A DNA stretch of 64,000 bases from JAGDMJ01 sp963809695. GTDB taxonomy: Bacteria; Bacteroidota; Ignavibacteria; UBA10030; UBA6906. Positions 41,655-51,215 of the stretch are shown one piece after another. The position numbers were made by a program, and so were the translations under genes. The stretch is from positions 433,140 to 497,139 of the forward strand of contig CAWEKI010000008.1 in assembly GCA_963809695.1 (NCBI GenBank), given 5' to 3'. How positions within the stretch are numbered: position 1 is the stretch's first letter; every line of letters starts with the position of its first letter. The notes beneath the pieces are model-generated. The model worked only from the letters and a program-made list of their open reading frames with translations, was not told where the DNA came from and did not search any database.

Positions 41655-43892
41655 ATGTCGTTCCTGAAAGACCTGAATCCCGTGCAGAGAGAGGCTGTCG
41701 AGGCTGTCAACGGTCCCGTGATGATCATTGCCGGCGCCGGCAGCGGCAAGACCCGCGTGCTAACCTATCGCGTGGCTCACCTTGTCGCACTCGGGGTGCG
41801 TCCGGAATCGATCCTTGCCCTGACGTTCACCAACAAGGCGGCCAACGAGATGAAGGCCCGCATCACCTCGCTGGTGGGGGAGGAGGCGCACCACGTCTGG
41901 ATGGGCACATTCCATTCTCTTTTCGCGCGCATTCTGCGCATGGAAGCCCAGGCGCTTGGCTACCAGCGGAATTTCACGATCTACGATGCGGACGACTCGC
42001 TCTCGCAGATCAAGGCGGCCATGAATGCGCTGGGCATCCCGCAGCAACAGTTCAGCCCGCAAGGGATCCGCTCGCGGATCAGCATGGCCAAGAATCAGAT
42101 GGTCTCGCCCAAAACCTACCGGGAAAGCGGCCAGGATCCGATGACCGAAAAGACCGCCATGGTGTATGAGCAATACGGAAAAGCGCTCAGGCGGTCGAAT
42201 GCCATGGACTTCGACGACCTGCTTCTGAAGCCGCTCGAGCTCTTCATGCAGTACCCGGACGTGCTCAAGCGCTATCAGGAGCGGTTCACGTACATCCTTG
42301 TGGATGAATACCAGGATACCAACAGGGTGCAGTACCGCCTCCTGCAAGAGCTGGCACGGGCGTCCAGGAACATCTGCGTTGTCGGCGACGACGCACAAAG
42401 CATCTATGCATTTCGCGGGGCGGACATACGAAATATCCTGGACTTCGAAAAGGATTATCCCGCCTGCAGGATTTTCCGCCTCGAGCAGAACTATCGGTCC
42501 ACGAAGACCATCCTCGGACTTGCGGATTCCCTTATCCGCCAGAACCGCGACCAGATCGCCAAGAAGCTCTGGACGAGCAACAATGACGGCGAGTCGGTCA
42601 TCGTAAACGTCTGTGAAGATGACCGGGAGGAAGGGCGGCGGATTGTATCCCGCATCGAGGAGGAATCCGTCCGCAAGAAACTGGACCTCAAGGATTTTGC
42701 CGTGCTCTACCGGACCAACGCGCAGTCGCGCTCCATTGAAGACGCGCTGCGTCGAAACGGCATTCCGTACGGTATCGTCGGCGGCGTGGCTTTCTACAAG
42801 CGGAAGGAGATCAAGGACATCCTCGCGTACCTCCGGGTCGTGGCAAACCCGCAGGACGGCGAGAGCCTGCTCCGCATCATCAACGTTCCTTCCCGGTCGA
42901 TCGGGGAGACGACGATCAACAAGCTGCGGGCATTTGCCGCGCGGGAGAAGCTCTCCCCGTTGGACACACTCGCAGCGAAGGGGTTGGAAAAAGTTCTCCC
43001 CGAGAGGACCTTGAAAGCTGTCCGACAGTTTCACGGGCTCATGCGGAAATACATCGCGCTAAAGTCGGAGATGTCTGTCAGCGAGCTTGCGCGGGCGCTG
43101 GTGGATGATATCGGCATCCTCCCTGCGCTGAAAGAAGAGAATACGGCGGATTCCCTTACGCGGCGAGAGAACATCCAGGAGCTTGTCTCCGCGCTGACGG
43201 AATTCAACGACCAGCACCCGCAGGCAGGCCTTGAAGATTTTCTGGAGGAGGTTTCGCTGGTGTCGGACGTGGACACGGCGGATTTCGGACGGAATGCGGT
43301 CACGCTCATGACACTGCATGCCGCAAAAGGGTTGGAGTTCCCCGTGATTTTCATCACGGGATTGGAAGAAGGGCTTTTCCCGCTTGCCCAGGCCCTGAAC
43401 GATAGGAGAGAGCTCGAGGAAGAACGGCGCCTCATGTATGTCGGGATCACGCGCGCGAAAGTGAAGCTCTATCTTTCGTATGCCATGGTCCGATACCGGT
43501 TCGGTGAGAAGACCTATTCCATGAAGTCCCGCTTCCTGGACGAAGTGGACGAAGGGCTCGTCCGCTTTGAAGGGGCGGGCAGCCAGCCCAAAGCGTACCG
43601 CCGTCCGGACCCATCGCCCACAGCAGTTCCGAACTTCGGCCCTGCACCCGGCCTCAAGCGGGCGGTCCGGACATTGGACGAGCATGCATCCGATCCCATG
43701 CCCGATTACGAGAACGAATCCCAGGAACCGATTCAGGCGAGGGTGGGCACGCGCGTGGTGCACGCGACATTCGGGCGGGGCCGCATCGTTGCGCTGGACG
43801 GGCGGGGGGAGAATGCGCGTGCGATCGTGGACTTTGAATCCGTAGGACGAAAACACCTGTTGCTCAAATTCGCGCACCTCAAGACCGTATGA
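41655..43892 (+). CDS. pcrA: ATP-dependent DNA helicase, PcrA/UvrD type
   Basis: 745 residues from the ATG at 41655; the longer open frame upstream is repeat DNA. It is a superfamily 1A 3'-5' helicase. Motifs in order: LNPVQREAVEAV (Q motif), AGAGSGKTRVLTYRV (Walker A), LALTFTNKAANEMKARI (Ia), ILVDEYQDTNRVQYRLL (II), VVGDDAQSIYAFRGADI (III), RLEQNYRSTKTIL (IV), VTLMTLHAAKGLEFPVIFI (V) and EERRLMYVGITRAKVKLYL (VI). The C-terminus has a Tudor-like tail, GTRVVHATFGRGRIVALDGR, found in PcrA. It works in excision repair and replication-fork clearing. The stop overlaps the next start (ATGA). Confidence 0.96.
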   Translation: MSFLKDLNPVQREAVEAVNGPVMIIAGAGSGKTRVLTYRVAHLVALGVRPESILALTFTNKAANEMKARITSLVGEEAHHVWMGTFHSLFARILRMEAQALGYQRNFTIYDADDSLSQIKAAMNALGIPQQQFSPQGIRSRISMAKNQMVSPKTYRESGQDPMTEKTAMVYEQYGKALRRSNAMDFDDLLLKPLELFMQYPDVLKRYQERFTYILVDEYQDTNRVQYRLLQELARASRNICVVGDDAQSIYAFRGADIRNILDFEKDYPACRIFRLEQNYRSTKTILGLADSLIRQNRDQIAKKLWTSNNDGESVIVNVCEDDREEGRRIVSRIEEESVRKKLDLKDFAVLYRTNAQSRSIEDALRRNGIPYGIVGGVAFYKRKEIKDILAYLRVVANPQDGESLLRIINVPSRSIGETTINKLRAFAAREKLSPLDTLAAKGLEKVLPERTLKAVRQFHGLMRKYIALKSEMSVSELARALVDDIGILPALKEENTADSLTRRENIQELVSALTEFNDQHPQAGLEDFLEEVSLVSDVDTADFGRNAVTLMTLHAAKGLEFPVIFITGLEEGLFPLAQALNDRRELEEERRLMYVGITRAKVKLYLSYAMVRYRFGEKTYSMKSRFLDEVDEGLVRFEGAGSQPKAYRRPDPSPTAVPNFGPAPGLKRAVRTLDEHASDPMPDYENESQEPIQARVGTRVVHATFGRGRIVALDGRGENARAIVDFESVGRKHLLLKFAHLKTV

Positions 43893-44800
43893 TGCGATTT
43901 GCCCGGCCGTTGCTCGGGGGGACGTGGAAGGCTCTCCTCACCCTCTGGGCATACACAATCTCGATTGGCAAGAAGGTGGTGGACCTTGACATCCTCTTCC
44001 TGGCGTCAGGCGTTGCCTTCAACGGCGTCCTGACGCTCATTCCGCTTATGCTCTTGCTCGCGTCCGCGCTGGGAATTTTCCTGAATTCATCGGAGCTGGG
44101 TGTCCAGCAGCTGCACACGATCCTCAACACCATCTTTCCCCCTCAGCCGTTTGCCACGAGCATCAAGAGCTCCATTCTCGACATGCTCTCCAGCATCGTC
44201 GAACACAGGAATTCTCTCGGGCTGTTCGGGTTCCTGGTGTTGATCTGGACGGCGCTGGGGCTCTTCGATTCCATCCGGAGCGTTTTGCACCGGGTGTACT
44301 ATCTCAAGAGGACGAAGGGCCTCATTGCAAGCCTGTTGCACGATGTAGGCTTTCTCTTCCTCGCGTTCATCTTCTTCATTGTTTCAAACGTGGCAATCTG
44401 GGTGTCAACGTTCGTGGAACGACTCGCCCTCGAGGTCCCCGGGCTCCGGTTGCTCCAGCTGCAGGGGTTCGACAAAGCAGTCCCCACCGTCATCATCACG
44501 GTGATCACCACCTTCATGTTCTACATCCTGTACCGCCACATGACCGACTCCAAGCCGCCCAAGGCCGCGGCCGTGATTTCTACCGTGACGACGACCGTCC
44601 TGTGGATAGTGTCCGGGAAGGTGTTTGCAGTGTATCTCACGAGTTTCTCGGCCATCGCGACGGTATACGGACCATATGCATTCCTGCTGGTGCTGTTGAT
44701 CTGGATCTATTATACAAGTATGATTTTCGTCTTCGGAGGTATCGTCGGGCAGGTCCACTGGGAACGTCTCCGCGCGCGGGAAACAAGCGCGGCAGACTGA
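43889..44800 (+). CDS. YihY/BrkB family membrane protein
   Basis: 303 residues with six predicted transmembrane segments, among them ILFLASGVAFNGVLTLIPLM, LGLFGFLVLIWTALGLFDSI, FLFLAFIFFIVSNVAIWV and AFLLVLLIWIYYTSMIFVFG. The family's conserved pieces are present: the AF-x-x-L-x-x-IPL segment and GPYAFLLVLLIWIYYTSMIF near the end. The name BrkB (virulence factor) is historical, and the molecular function in most bacteria is unknown. Translationally coupled to the helicase by ATGA. Confidence 0.88.
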   Translation: MMRFARPLLGGTWKALLTLWAYTISIGKKVVDLDILFLASGVAFNGVLTLIPLMLLLASALGIFLNSSELGVQQLHTILNTIFPPQPFATSIKSSILDMLSSIVEHRNSLGLFGFLVLIWTALGLFDSIRSVLHRVYYLKRTKGLIASLLHDVGFLFLAFIFFIVSNVAIWVSTFVERLALEVPGLRLLQLQGFDKAVPTVIITVITTFMFYILYRHMTDSKPPKAAAVISTVTTTVLWIVSGKVFAVYLTSFSAIATVYGPYAFLLVLLIWIYYTSMIFVFGGIVGQVHWERLRARETSAAD

Positions 44801-44826
44801 ATCCCACATCCTCATTGAGAACATCT

Positions 44827-46374
44827 ATGGCCCAAGAACCAGATGACTATTTGAAAGAGCTTCGTGCACGTGCGCTGCTTGGCGGAGGCGCTCAGCGCAT
44901 CCAGGATCAGCATGCGAAAGGGAAACTTACCGCACGCGAGCGCCTCGACATTCTGCTGGACGAAGGGACCTTCGAGGAGCTGGATATGTTTGCCCAGCAC
45001 CGCTCATACGACTTCGGTCTCGAAAAACAGCGATACCTGGGAGACGGAGTGGTGACGGGCACGGGACGGATCCATGGCCGGCTGGTCTGCGTCTTCAGCC
45101 AGGACTTCACGGTCTTCGGCGGTTCTCTTTCGGAAGCGCATGCAGAAAAGATCGGCAAGGTGATGGATCTCGCCATGAAGGTGGGATGTCCCGTCATCGG
45201 ACTGAATGACTCGGGAGGAGCAAGGATTCAGGAGGGAGTGGTCAGCCTGGGTGGCTATGCGGATATTTTTCTCCGGAACACTCTCGCCTCGGGGGTGATC
45301 CCGCAGATCTCGGCCATCATGGGGCCGTGCGCGGGCGGGGCGGTCTATTCCCCGGCCATCACCGATTTCGTTTTTATGGTGAAGAACACCAGCTACATGT
45401 TCGTGACAGGCCCCAGCGTAGTCCAGACGGTGACCCACGAGACCGTGAGCGCGGAAGAGCTTGGAGGCGCGATGACACATGCCTCCCGAAGCGGGGTCGC
45501 GCACTTTGCCTCTCCGAGCGAAGTCGATTGCCTGGAAAGCATACGTACGCTTCTCGCCTATCTTCCTTCCAACAACCGGGATGACCCGCCATCGATTCAG
45601 TGCATGGATGATGAGAACAGGCAGGATGACGCCCTGGCAACACTTGTGCCTGCCAACCCGAACAAGCCGTACGATATGCGCGGTGTGATCAAGCACGTGG
45701 TGGATGACGGAAGCTTCTACGAAGTGCACGCACACTATGCGGAGAACTTGCTTGTGGGCTTTGCACGGCTCGGGGGCGCGTCCGTAGGGATCGTCGCGAA
45801 TCAACCTGCGGTCCTGGCCGGAGTGCTGGACATCGAGTCGTCCCGGAAGGGAGCGCGGTTCGTCCGTTTCTGCGACGCGTTCAACATCCCGCTGGTCGTC
45901 TTTGAGGATGTTCCCGGGTTCCTGCCGGGCACCGACCAGGAGTGGCGGGGGATCATTGCAAACGGAGCCAAACTCCTGTATGCCTTCTGCGAAGCAACAG
46001 TGCCCCGGGTCACGGTGATTACCCGGAAGGCGTACGGTGGGGCCTACGACGTGATGAACTCGAAGCACATCCGCGGGGATTTCAACTTCGCCTGGCCGGG
46101 GGCCGAGATTGCGGTCATGGGGCCGAAGGGGGCGGCTGAAATCATTTTCCGCCGCGAGATCGAATCGGCGCCGGACAAAGGAAAAGTGCTCGCTGAAAAA
46201 GAAGCCGAGTACCGGGAGAAGTTCGCCAATCCCTATCTTGCCGCAGGGCGGGGATATATCGATGCCGTCATCGAGCCGCAGGAGACCCGTCCTCGCCTCA
46301 TCCGCGCACTCCGGATCCTGGAGGACAAGGTGGACTCGAACCCGCGCAAGAAACACGGGAACATACCGCTCTAG
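44827..46374 (+). CDS. Acyl-CoA (propionyl-CoA) carboxylase carboxyltransferase subunit
   Basis: 515 residues from the ATG at 44827. The protein has both crotonase-type halves of the carboxyltransferase: KGKLTARERLDILLDEGTFE, VVTGTGRIHGRLVCVFSQDF, GLNDSGGARIQEGVVSLGGY, IMGPCAGGAVYSPAITDF in the N-half, and FEDVPGFLPGTDQEWRGII, RKAYGGAYDVMNSKHIRGD, GPKGAAEIIFRREIE in the C-half. This is the PccB/MmdA family. It transfers carboxyl from biotin to propionyl-CoA or, in reverse, acts as the alpha subunit of sodium-pumping methylmalonyl-CoA decarboxylase. No biotin carrier or decarboxylase membrane subunit is adjacent, so the direction is open. Confidence 0.92.
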   Translation: MAQEPDDYLKELRARALLGGGAQRIQDQHAKGKLTARERLDILLDEGTFEELDMFAQHRSYDFGLEKQRYLGDGVVTGTGRIHGRLVCVFSQDFTVFGGSLSEAHAEKIGKVMDLAMKVGCPVIGLNDSGGARIQEGVVSLGGYADIFLRNTLASGVIPQISAIMGPCAGGAVYSPAITDFVFMVKNTSYMFVTGPSVVQTVTHETVSAEELGGAMTHASRSGVAHFASPSEVDCLESIRTLLAYLPSNNRDDPPSIQCMDDENRQDDALATLVPANPNKPYDMRGVIKHVVDDGSFYEVHAHYAENLLVGFARLGGASVGIVANQPAVLAGVLDIESSRKGARFVRFCDAFNIPLVVFEDVPGFLPGTDQEWRGIIANGAKLLYAFCEATVPRVTVITRKAYGGAYDVMNSKHIRGDFNFAWPGAEIAVMGPKGAAEIIFRREIESAPDKGKVLAEKEAEYREKFANPYLAAGRGYIDAVIEPQETRPRLIRALRILEDKVDSNPRKKHGNIPL

Positions 46375-46749
46375 GGCTACCACGCAAACCCGCCAGGGTG
46401 GGGCTGTTCTTTTTGTAAGTGTGACGCCTTCGGCGAAGGGCATGGCAAAACTGTAGGTAACTGAGATTTACACACATGAGTTCCCGCCGCCCGCCTCGAC
46501 CTGCAACTTTTTTTACGCACCTGATCAAAAATTCCTTGTGTCTGATTCGCTGGATGGTTATACTTTGAGAAGAGGTGGATTGCATAGCGTTATACGCCTC
46601 TGGGTTATCCCTTTCGTTTCAGGTCCTTTCGGCGGCGGCGACGCCGTCTCTGTTACTTGCCAATACTTTATCGTTTGCAACTGCGAGTTTTTGTCTTTTG
46701 GTACTGTTGTTGTAGAATTATCACTAAGCAATCATGGAGGGTGATACTG
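46375..46749. promoter_or_regulatory. Intergenic region with a sigma70-like promoter for the lytic transglycosylase
   Basis: No gene. TTGTGT (46536-46541) and TATACT (46559-46564) are separated by 17 bases and lie about 190 bases before the next start. GGAGG at 46736-46740 serves the GTG at 46750. Confidence 0.4.
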
Positions 46750-48855
46750 GTGGAATGGCGAACAAGACTTCTGTATGCGGGCCTGGGCTTTCTTGCTCTG
46801 ATCCTCGTCGATTGTTCATCGCAACAAACAGCAGTGAACGGCAGAGCAGCCGGGGTGTCGGCACCGCAGCAGGATGCCACTTCTGCCTCTGGCGTCGGCG
46901 GGATGCAGGCCGATACATCCACGGTTGCAGAGGCAACCCCGCAGGAACCGGAGCCCGCACTGAGTGATTCGTTGGTGAGCACGATGCTGGAGAAAGCGCG
47001 GCAGCACTACGTGTCCGCCATGAATGCCGCGGACAACGGCGACTCCGCGCGGTCTGCCGCACAATTCGAGACCGCGATTGAGATCCTCAACGAGCTGAGT
47101 TACGTTCCCGAGATCGAAATCAACAAAGACTTCAACGACCTGAGCAAAGCGGTCATTGAGGACTACGAGCAATACATCGCCCGGATCGACAGTCTGGGGC
47201 CGCAGACGTCCATCTTTGCACTCCGGGAGAAACTGAATCAGGTCGTCGAAGGGTCGGATTCCGTGGGTGCGGCGCTGCCGACGGGGGTCATCCAGGGCAC
47301 AACAATTCCACTGGTCGTGAATAGTCTCGTAGAACAGAATATCGCCTTCTTCCAGGGCCGCGGGCGCGTGCACATGGAGCGGTGGCTCTCCGAAGCCGGG
47401 AAGTACTTTCCCCTCATGAAGCGGATCCTGGCGGAAGAAGGGGTGCCCGAAGAAATGGTGTATCTTTCCATGGTCGAGAGCGGCGTGAATCCCACGGCGC
47501 GTTCGTGGGCGAAGGCTGTCGGGATGTGGCAGTTTGTGAAAGGAACCGGGCGCCTGTACGGGTTGCGCGGCGATTACTGGTTTGATGAGCGGCGCGATTT
47601 TGAAAAATCGACGCGCGCGGCCGCCCGCCACCTGAAAGACCTCCATGACGAATTTGGCGACTGGTATCTGGTGATGGCGGCGTACAACGCCGGTGCAGGG
47701 CGTGTCTATCGCGGCATCCGGCGGAGCGGCGAGACCGACTTCTGGAGAATGCGCCGGCATCTCCCGCGCGAGACCCGTAACTATGTACCGGAGTACATCG
47801 CGGTAGCAATCATTGCGATGAACCCGGAGGCGTACGGCTTTCCCGGCATTACGCCCGCACCCCCGCTCACATACGAATATGCTACCGTGACAGACTGCAT
47901 CGACCTCGACGTGCTGGCCGAGTGCGCTGCGAGCGACCTGGAAACCCTGCGCGAGCTGAACCCGGAGCTGGTGCAAATGTGCACGCCGCCGCGCACCACC
48001 GGGTACCGCCTTCGCATTCCCCGCGGGACGACCGACAAGTTCATGCAGAAGTATGCCCAGATCCCGGACGAGCAGAAGCGCGATTGGATTGTACACCGGA
48101 TCCGCAAGGGCGATACCATTGCAGGAGTTGCGAAGAAGTACGGCATTTCCGCTCAGATTATTCGCGAGGCGAACAAGAGTGCGGCGTCCAGGAAACGGCT
48201 GCCGGTGGGACAGGCGCTGGTGATCCCCGTGCCGAAGGGATCCGAACGCTATGCAGCCATCACCGCCTCATCGGCGGCCGAGGTAGCCTCGGTGACGGAC
48301 GCGGTCTCGCCGCGTCCCAGGAAATCCGCGGACCGGTCGCGGATTACGCGTGCGCTGGCCCACTCGAAGGCCGAGCCTGCGGATCGCGAAGGAAAGAGCC
48401 GCCTGACCTACAGGGTGAAAAAGGGAGACACGATCGGGCATATCGCCGAGTGGTTCCAGTGCAGGGCGACGGACATCAGGAACTGGAACGACATTCCTTT
48501 CGGCAAACCGATCTGGGCGGGACAGAACCTGCTCGTGTGGGTGGACAGCGACCAGTTGGGCAATTTCGAGAAGATCGCCGGGCTGAGCTTTGAGGAAAAA
48601 GAGAAGAACACAACGCCGGCGCAGACAACCGAGGTCTCCGATGAGAACGGAGAAGGTTCGACGAAATATGTGGTCAGGAAAGGGGAGACGCTGGACAAGA
48701 TTTCCCGCGACCACAATGTGTCCATTGCTCAGCTGAAACGGTGGAATCATCTTCGGAAGGACCAGATCAACGCCGGCCAGGAGCTGGTGATCCTTACCGA
48801 CGCGCAGCACATCGCCCTGAAACAGGAGAGAGTGGGGGAGAGAATGGCGAGGTGA
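46750..48855 (+). CDS. mltD: Membrane-bound lytic murein transglycosylase with LysM repeats (MltD-like)
   Basis: 701 residues if read from the GTG at 46750, nine bases after GGAGG; this start gives a lipoprotein signal with Cys22 in LILVDCSS. The SLT catalytic domain has Glu near residue 242 in VYLSMVESGVNPTARSWAKA, then VGMWQFVKGTGRLYGL, VMAAYNAGAGRVYRGIRR and NYVPEYIAVAIIAMNPEAYG. Three LysM modules follow: IVHRIRKGDTIAGVAKKYGI, YRVKKGDTIGHIAEWFQC and YVVRKGETLDKISRDHNVSI. It cuts peptidoglycan and stays anchored to a membrane. The frame ends shortly after the third LysM, but a fourth LysM is encoded just downstream in another frame (next entry). Confidence 0.9.
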   Translation: MEWRTRLLYAGLGFLALILVDCSSQQTAVNGRAAGVSAPQQDATSASGVGGMQADTSTVAEATPQEPEPALSDSLVSTMLEKARQHYVSAMNAADNGDSARSAAQFETAIEILNELSYVPEIEINKDFNDLSKAVIEDYEQYIARIDSLGPQTSIFALREKLNQVVEGSDSVGAALPTGVIQGTTIPLVVNSLVEQNIAFFQGRGRVHMERWLSEAGKYFPLMKRILAEEGVPEEMVYLSMVESGVNPTARSWAKAVGMWQFVKGTGRLYGLRGDYWFDERRDFEKSTRAAARHLKDLHDEFGDWYLVMAAYNAGAGRVYRGIRRSGETDFWRMRRHLPRETRNYVPEYIAVAIIAMNPEAYGFPGITPAPPLTYEYATVTDCIDLDVLAECAASDLETLRELNPELVQMCTPPRTTGYRLRIPRGTTDKFMQKYAQIPDEQKRDWIVHRIRKGDTIAGVAKKYGISAQIIREANKSAASRKRLPVGQALVIPVPKGSERYAAITASSAAEVASVTDAVSPRPRKSADRSRITRALAHSKAEPADREGKSRLTYRVKKGDTIGHIAEWFQCRATDIRNWNDIPFGKPIWAGQNLLVWVDSDQLGNFEKIAGLSFEEKEKNTTPAQTTEVSDENGEGSTKYVVRKGETLDKISRDHNVSIAQLKRWNHLRKDQINAGQELVILTDAQHIALKQERVGERMAR

Positions 48856-49016
48856 TCCTGTACATCGTCAAGAGAGGGGAGACCCTCTGGGACATCGCCC
48901 GTGCTCACAACACCGAGCCGGGAACGCTGAAAGCGTACAACGATATTACGCGCAACAAGATCTACGCCGGCCAGGAATTGAAGATCCCCACCGGCAAGCA
49001 GACCCTCAAAGAGTGA
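48847..49016 (+). pseudogene. Fourth LysM module of the transglycosylase, out of frame
   Basis: The frame ending at 49016 reads VILYIVKRGETLWDIARAHN, then TEPGTLKAYNDITRNKIYAG and QELKIPTGKQTLKE, a complete LysM in the same spacing as the other three. Adding one G to the five-G run at 48834-48838 joins it to the main frame through VGGENGEVILYIVK. It has no start codon or ribosome-binding site of its own that looks convincing. A four-LysM lipoprotein of about 755 residues is the likely ancestral form. A terminator follows. Confidence 0.75.
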
Positions 49017-49035
49017 AGTGGCAAACGTCAATAGG

Positions 49036-49082
49036 AGCCCGGCCGAAGGGGAAGAGCTTTCGTCCGGGCTTCTTTCTTTTTT
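49036..49082 (+). terminator. Rho-independent terminator after the LysM gene
   Basis: AGCCCGG (49036-49042) pairs with CCGGGCT (49064-49070), with an inner CGAA/TTCG pairing, followed by TCTTTCTTTTTT. Confidence 0.85.
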
Positions 49083-49091
49083 CGAACATTC

Positions 49092-49535
49092 ATGGCTGCC
49101 ATCATGCCGGTTCCATCCAGAGAGGCGCTGGTCGCCGAGCTCGTGCAGTACTTTTTGCACGAGGGCCTTGCCGTGCATGGCGCCCAGGGCGTGGAGGGAT
49201 ACGATGCGCCTCCTGCGATCCGCAATGACGGCTTTGGATCTTCACGTCCCTGCCATCCCGATGTCGTGGGTTTCGACGGCGGTCAGAGGCGCATTGTGTT
49301 CGGGCTGGTGAGGGCGGACAGGGAATCGCTGGACACAGAACAGTCGCTTGAGGAATACAACGTGTGCCTTGATCACAACGCCGGCTTGCAGGGGAGGGCA
49401 TCGGTCCTCTACGTTCTGATTCCTCCGTCGCTCCTGGAAGAATTCACCTCGCTCGTCACGCATTACATTCATCGGGAGTACTGGCACCGGGTGATCCCGG
49501 TGGCATCGGGCTTGTTTGAAGTGGAGCGTGGATAG
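49092..49535 (+). CDS. Hypothetical protein
   Basis: 147 residues (or 143 from the ATG at 49104). Soluble, no signal peptide. Starts VPSREALVAELVQYFLHEGL, then has HPDVVGFDGGQRRIVFGLVR, TEQSLEEYNVCLDHNAGLQG, RASVLYVLIPPSLLEEFTSL. The order acidic-strand, DxxxQSLEEY, then a strand with VLYVLIPP looks like a small restriction-endonuclease-like or VRR-type fold, but the match is too vague to assign. Codon use matches the neighbouring chromosomal genes. Confidence 0.6.
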   Translation: MAAIMPVPSREALVAELVQYFLHEGLAVHGAQGVEGYDAPPAIRNDGFGSSRPCHPDVVGFDGGQRRIVFGLVRADRESLDTEQSLEEYNVCLDHNAGLQGRASVLYVLIPPSLLEEFTSLVTHYIHREYWHRVIPVASGLFEVERG

Positions 49536-49645
49536 TCAGGGTTGGAGAAGCGAATTCCATAGCAGCACCAAAGCCTTGATTCATCCCCTTTTTTTCTCTA
49601 TCTTTTCCCTGCCAACGCTTTTTCGGCGCGACGCACAGACCTTTC

Positions 49646-49735
49646 GGAGAGGTGGGTGAGTGGCCGAAACCAACGGTTTGCTAAACCGTCGTAGGGTGTA
49701 AAACTCTACCGAGAGTTCGAATCTCTCCCTCTCCG
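49646..49735 (+). tRNA. tRNA-Ser (anticodon GCT)
   Basis: 90 nt. Acceptor GGAGAGG pairs with CCTCTCC, discriminator G, no encoded CCA. Anticodon stem ACGGT/ACCGT with loop TTGCTAA gives GCT. A long variable arm (CGTAGGGTGTAAAACTCTAC) and T arm GAGAG TTCGAAT CTCTC mark a class II serine tRNA. An integrase gene starts 114 bases downstream, so its 3' end is a likely integration site. Confidence 0.95.
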
Positions 49736-49849
49736 CTGCTTTCCTGTAAGCTGTTATGTATCATGATACTTAGCGCTCGTCATTCCGCCCGGTGGCCATT
49801 TCGTGCCCACTTCCGAAGGAACTCCAAGGAAAGGTAGGGTAATTGCATT

Positions 49850-50962
49850 ATGGCCACTACGAAAGTAAAACTCCGCACACAAACCTCATCCAATGGTTCA
49901 ACAGTATACGTGTTGGACTATCGCGTCAACGGCAAGCGAATCCGCAAGAAAGTTGGCCCGAACAAGCGCGATGCTGAACTGATTCGGTCCAAAATCGAAC
50001 ACGAGATACTCTTGGGACAATACCAGATCAAGACAAAAAAGCGCCAGATGTCACTGGATGCCCTTGTCCAGGATTTTCTCGATTCGAAAAAAATCTCGGT
50101 ACGAAACAGCTCCTATACTCGGTATCGGAATTATTTGGACCCATTCGTGAACTTCTTCAAGAAGCTGTTTCCTGAGGCTAGTGCCGATATCACGTTAATT
50201 GAATCGGCCTACATCCGTAAATTTATTGAGGAAGCGGTACGCGTAGGGGTTGCCGGCGATAAGATATGGTCCAAAAGGACAACAAACGATGCCACAGGTG
50301 TAATCAGGAGCGTCTTTGTGTTTGCCATAGATTCTGACTATCTGGCCAAGAATCCGGCCGGAAAGATCAAACAATTGAAGACCCCGCCAAAGGGGAAAGT
50401 CGATTATTACACCCCAGAAGAATTGGCCGACCTGTGGAAAACAGTGAATCCTCACTGGGTGGATCCTCTGAAGTTCATTTCCTTGACAGGGCTGCGCAAA
50501 GGAGAGCTGATAAATCTGCGGTGGAAGAACGTGGACTTGACGCCAGGTGACGAGAAGATCACCATTGAGTCGTATTATGATTGGGAGACAAAGACGGGTG
50601 ACTCGCGCATAGTTCCTCTTAATAGCGAAGCGCTGGAAATCATCCAGCGATGGCAAGGCAAGCACACAGACTTAGTATTCACGAATCCCGTAGGCAAAAA
50701 AATCCACCCAGACAAGATTTACCGTCCACTAAAGAAGGCGCTCAGCACACTGCAGCTCGAAGGTGACGTTCATAAGCTCCGGCACACCTTTGCCAGCCGC
50801 CTGGTGATGGCAGGCGTTGACCTTGTCACGATCAAGAACCTACTTGGACATTCGGACATTCAGACAACGCAGATTTACACCCATGTAAGCCCCAAGCACG
50901 AACGCTCGGCGGTGGACAAACTGGTGGTAGGGAAGCAAAAGGGGGGAGCTGCGTCAGCGTAA
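49850..50962 (+). CDS. Tyrosine recombinase / phage-type integrase
   Basis: 370 residues, full length. The N-terminal arm-binding part begins VKLRTQTSSNGSTVYVLDYR; a SAM-like core-binding domain follows (LDALVQDFLDSKKISVRNSS). The catalytic domain has Arg in LTGLRKGELINLRWKNV, a lysine-bearing beta-hairpin (YYDWETKTGDSRIVPLNS), HKLRHTFASRLVMAG (His-x-x-Arg), LLGHSDIQTTQIYTHVSP (His/Trp position and nucleophilic Tyr). All catalytic residues are intact. It lies just behind tRNA-Ser and reads away from it, the standard arrangement of an integrative element using that tRNA. Confidence 0.95.
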   Translation: MATTKVKLRTQTSSNGSTVYVLDYRVNGKRIRKKVGPNKRDAELIRSKIEHEILLGQYQIKTKKRQMSLDALVQDFLDSKKISVRNSSYTRYRNYLDPFVNFFKKLFPEASADITLIESAYIRKFIEEAVRVGVAGDKIWSKRTTNDATGVIRSVFVFAIDSDYLAKNPAGKIKQLKTPPKGKVDYYTPEELADLWKTVNPHWVDPLKFISLTGLRKGELINLRWKNVDLTPGDEKITIESYYDWETKTGDSRIVPLNSEALEIIQRWQGKHTDLVFTNPVGKKIHPDKIYRPLKKALSTLQLEGDVHKLRHTFASRLVMAGVDLVTIKNLLGHSDIQTTQIYTHVSPKHERSAVDKLVVGKQKGGAASA

Positions 50963-50988
50963 AACCTACCCATCTACAGACAAAAGGC

Positions 50989-51019
50989 AGGTCCAGTCAC
51001 AACCGGCTGGACCTTTTTT
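50989..51019 (+). terminator. Terminator after the integrase
   Basis: AGGTCCAG (50989-50996) pairs with CTGGACC(T) (51007-51014), followed by six T residues. Confidence 0.85.
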
Positions 51020-51089
51020 GTTTCTATCCGGCACTGTCATCATAACAACATTCGCCGATGGTAGTTGGGCTGAAGATTTGATAAGAATG

Positions 51090-51118
51090 GCCCGGTCGAT
51101 GGGTGGCCGGGCTCTTTT
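51090..51118 (+). terminator. Second hairpin/terminator behind the integrase
   Basis: GCCCGG (51090-51095) pairs with CCGGGC (51107-51112), then TCTTTTA. The loop and stem (CCCGGTCGATGGGTGGCCGG) recur almost exactly at 52794-52815, where no T-run follows. Confidence 0.6.
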
Positions 51119-51215
51119 ATTTACCCCTCTTCCCTACTGCGTTTGCCCACACCATGAACACGGATGGTAATTAGCATGTGCGATGGTTGGTGAACAACGC
51201 TTCTAATAGCGGTGA

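Noticed and set aside
49092..49535. Restriction endonuclease-like (VRR) assignment for the hypothetical protein
   Set aside because: The catalytic PD-(D/E)xK residues cannot be placed with confidence; left as hypothetical.
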